From Bacteroidales bacterium (GTDB lineage: Bacteria; Bacteroidota; Bacteroidia; Bacteroidales; JAADJA01), in assembly GCA_020438105.1 (NCBI GenBank), contig JAGQVE010000007.1, positions 1-64,000 of the forward strand: a DNA stretch of 64,000 bases, written 5' to 3'. This document shows, one piece after another, positions 63,787 through 64,000 of the stretch. Within the stretch, counting starts at the first letter, position 1. Each line of letters starts with the position of its first letter. Under the pieces are notes generated by a model. That model did not search any database and was not told where the DNA came from. It was given only the letters and a program-made list of their open reading frames with translations. The position numbers and the translations under genes were made by a program.

Positions 63787-64000
63787 ATGCTCTGGGCGCT
63801 ACTTTTTACCTTGATATTCTCCGGTCCTGAAAGTGGAATGATCAATGCAAAATTTAAAAAGCATGTAAAAAAATACGTTGTTGAAAAGGAACGTAAAGAT
63901 CAGATTTTAATACTGGTAAAGTTTTTTGAAAAGGAATCAAAAGCACTTAGGAAAAAGGAAAAAAAGAGCATGACACAACTAGCAGAATTAAATACTAGCA
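63787..64000 (+). CDS. Partial hypothetical protein cut by the right edge
   Basis: An open frame starts at ATG 63787 and continues through the end of the window (71 codons). It starts with a short hydrophobic segment (MLWALLFTLIFSG) followed by a strongly basic, Lys-rich region (KFKKHVKKYVVEKERKDQ). This looks like a single-pass membrane or signal-anchored protein with a charged helical body. It lies 41 bp after the M28 gene. No family recognised from the fragment. Confidence 0.6.
   Translation, partial: MLWALLFTLIFSGPESGMINAKFKKHVKKYVVEKERKDQILILVKFFEKESKALRKKEKKSMTQLAELNTS

Overview
The window reads as a chromosomal segment of a Bacteroidota bacterium. Three kinds of evidence support this. 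At least five secreted proteins carry a signal peptide and the C-terminal type IX secretion (T9SS) sorting domain (Omp28-like, FG-GAP/PKD, a 356-aa protein, LamG, S8 protease). A TamL-type lipoprotein/barrel is present. Many genes are preceded by the Bacteroidota promoter pattern TTG-N17-23-TAnnTTTG rather than by Shine-Dalgarno sequences. The DNA is AT-rich. No phage, transposase, CRISPR array or resistance island was seen, and most genes are core or lineage-typical. The two end genes are cut by the window edges.

Layout. 1-1.8 kb: a cut gene, an Omp28-like T9SS protein, tRNA-Val(UAC) and a scrambled partial tRNA copy. 2-10.4 kb: tamL, a RecD-like helicase, the acyl-phosphate pair ptb-buk behind a promoter with an embedded 18-bp palindrome, then dnaX and a PlsC-like acyltransferase on the minus strand. 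10.6-18.5 kb is surface-oriented: a large FG-GAP/PKD T9SS protein, a seven-bladed propeller fused through a degenerate vWA-like region to an outer-membrane barrel, a periplasmic transglutaminase-like protein and another T9SS protein. 18.6-24.7 kb: rhomboid, aat, a guanine-deaminase-like enzyme, a DUF456 protein, UDP-xylose synthase, rfbD and a phosphohexomutase. 24.7-35.8 kb: a LamG T9SS protein, a DUF3298-type protein, a sulfotransferase, gcvP, then coiled-coil protein-zapA-(probable 6S RNA)-rny, and an Rrf2 Fe-S-type regulator with an unlisted 57-aa winged-helix partner. 35.9-46.7 kb: a GT2 glycosyltransferase fused to what looks like a degenerate polyprenyl-phosphate sugar transferase, a 2-oxoacid dehydrogenase E2, a DnaQ-like exonuclease, an S8 T9SS protease, trmD-rplS, a Kef-type antiporter, a diacylglycerol kinase and a small barrel protein related to the barrel of the 14-16 kb fusion. 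46.8-53.7 kb: a receiver-first histidine kinase with a sigma-54 activator, an M23 peptidase and RecQ. 53.7-59.8 kb: a tight minus-strand operon of flippase, MaoC hydratase, CitE-like lyase, AAC(3)-like acetyltransferase and polysaccharide deacetylase, followed by a membrane acyltransferase. 60-64 kb: a DUF2202 lipoprotein, an ECF sigma factor with a membrane partner, an M28 peptidase and a cut ORF.

How they fit together. Ptb/Buk and the E2 acyltransferase suggest oxidation of branched-chain or other 2-oxo acids through acyl-CoA to acyl-phosphate and ATP. The sugar-nucleotide genes, GT2 fusion, phosphohexomutase and flippase operon point to a surface glycan. In that operon a MaoC/CitE pair resembling itaconyl/mesaconyl-CoA hydratase plus citramalyl-CoA lyase is the least expected element. 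The candidates I rate most worth following are that glycan operon, the propeller/vWA/barrel fusion with its transglutaminase-like neighbour, and the GT2/pseudo-phosphotransferase fusion. All functional statements come from motif reading without database searches.
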